The position numbers were made by a program, and so were the translations under genes. The notes under the pieces are model-generated. The model ran no database searches. It saw only the letters and a program-made list of their open reading frames with translations, and was not told where the DNA came from. Shown here one piece after another: positions 49,420 through 49,640 of a stretch of 49,640 nucleotides of DNA. This stretch comes from Candidatus Methylomirabilis sp. (GTDB taxonomy: Bacteria; Methylomirabilota; Methylomirabilia; Methylomirabilales; Methylomirabilaceae), in NCBI RefSeq assembly GCF_028716865.1, contig NZ_JAQUOY010000020.1, positions 1 to 49,640 of the forward strand, given 5' to 3'. How positions within the stretch are numbered: the stretch's first letter is position 1; every line of letters begins with the position of its first letter.

Positions 49420-49640
49420 TTACTGCTCCTGCAACCTGGCCATCGTCATGATACGACGCAGGATATTGCTTGTAGAAGAGCCCTCCACCAACGGGATCGT
49501 CACGACCCGCCCGCCATGCCTCTCTACCGTCTCCCGACCGATGACCTCTTCCTTCGCCCAGTCGGCGCCCTTGACTAATACATCAGGCTCAAGCGCTTCG
49601 ATGATACGGCTCGGGTCCGGTTCCTCGAAGATCACCACGT
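49420..49640 (-). CDS. Heptose 1-phosphate adenylyltransferase (RfaE domain II), partial
   Basis: The frame is open to the window edge, so the N-terminal part is missing. The visible 72 residues include EPDVLVKGADWAKEEVIGRE and VVTIPLVEGSSTSNILRRI, the C-terminal signature of RfaE2/HldE-type adenylyltransferases that make ADP-heptose for lipopolysaccharide core. It could be a separate rfaE2 gene or the end of a bifunctional hldE; the missing part decides. It is 9 bases upstream of mfd on the same strand. The heptose link agrees with the HddA-like kinase at 9243, though that pathway normally uses GDP-heptose. Confidence 0.88.
   Translation of the reverse strand, partial: VVIFEEPDPSRIIEALEPDVLVKGADWAKEEVIGRETVERHGGRVVTIPLVEGSSTSNILRRIMTMARLQEQ

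Noticed and set aside
1-49640. tRNA, rRNA, CRISPR arrays, insertion sequences or prophage
   Set aside because: I saw no cloverleaf-like sequence, no regular direct-repeat arrays with spacers, and no transposase, integrase or phage structural genes in the gaps or frames.

Overview
The window is a dense bacterial chromosome segment with moderately high G+C. Housekeeping genes are interleaved with a complete type II secretion operon and a small accessory patch. The gene set indicates a Gram-negative (diderm) bacterium: a lipid-anchored GspD secretin with GspC/E-M, a SurA-like chaperone, RseP, FtsEX-EnvC-CtpA and a heptose-phosphate adenylyltransferase. The PilM/PilN-like GspL, the AmmeMemoRadiSam enzyme, the non-mevalonate isoprenoid genes and the many short word-repeats would fit a candidate-phylum lineage such as NC10 (Methylomirabilis-like). 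That placement is an inference from general resemblance, not a database result.

Layout. 1-4611 (+): dxr (cut by the window edge), rseP, ispG and proS; two are isoprenoid (MEP pathway) enzymes. 4722-7548 (-): an unknown periplasmic/membrane protein, aspartate ammonia-lyase and a standalone LigD-type 3'-phosphoesterase. 7714-10283 (+): family-5 uracil-DNA glycosylase, HAD hydrolase and GHMP sugar kinase. 10407-10650 (+): a self-contained small transcription unit with promoter, a perfect 16S-tail-complementary Shine-Dalgarno, a 15-codon ORF and a nested terminator; I consider it the most interesting unexplained element. 10720-22784 (-): a type II secretion locus transcribed as gspE, then gspF-G-H-I-J-K-L-M-C-D and a small secreted protein. 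22903-28786 (-): FabL-like enoyl reductase, a heterodimeric ABC exporter and an AmrS radical SAM enzyme. 28985-30715 (+): malic enzyme. 30716-33119: accessory patch with a PD-(D/E)XK nuclease, a cassette-like unknown gene flanked by attC-like inverted repeats, a short gene remnant and a HicBA toxin-antitoxin pair. 33189-37312 (-): an uncharacterised metabolic cluster (cupin, PfkB/ketohexokinase-like kinase, DUF71 ATP-pyrophosphatase, ThDP-dependent decarboxylase, CBS protein). 37491-44921 (+): small unknown protein, endonuclease IV, ftsE-ftsX-envC-ctpA, tsaD and def. 44936-49640 (-): heptose adenylyltransferase fragment, mfd and a SurA-like foldase.

Themes. (1) Several families of short-word, hairpin-forming repeats recur between genes and also sit in frame inside conserved genes (mfd, tsaD, and the N-termini of gspI and the SurA-like gene). 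(2) Two clear protein-coding genes, the uracil-DNA glycosylase and the upstream ABC half-transporter, have no ATG/GTG/TTG where family conservation and a Shine-Dalgarno place the start, suggesting AUC and AUU initiation. (3) The secretin carries its own lipobox. No tRNA, rRNA, CRISPR array or insertion sequence was recognised.
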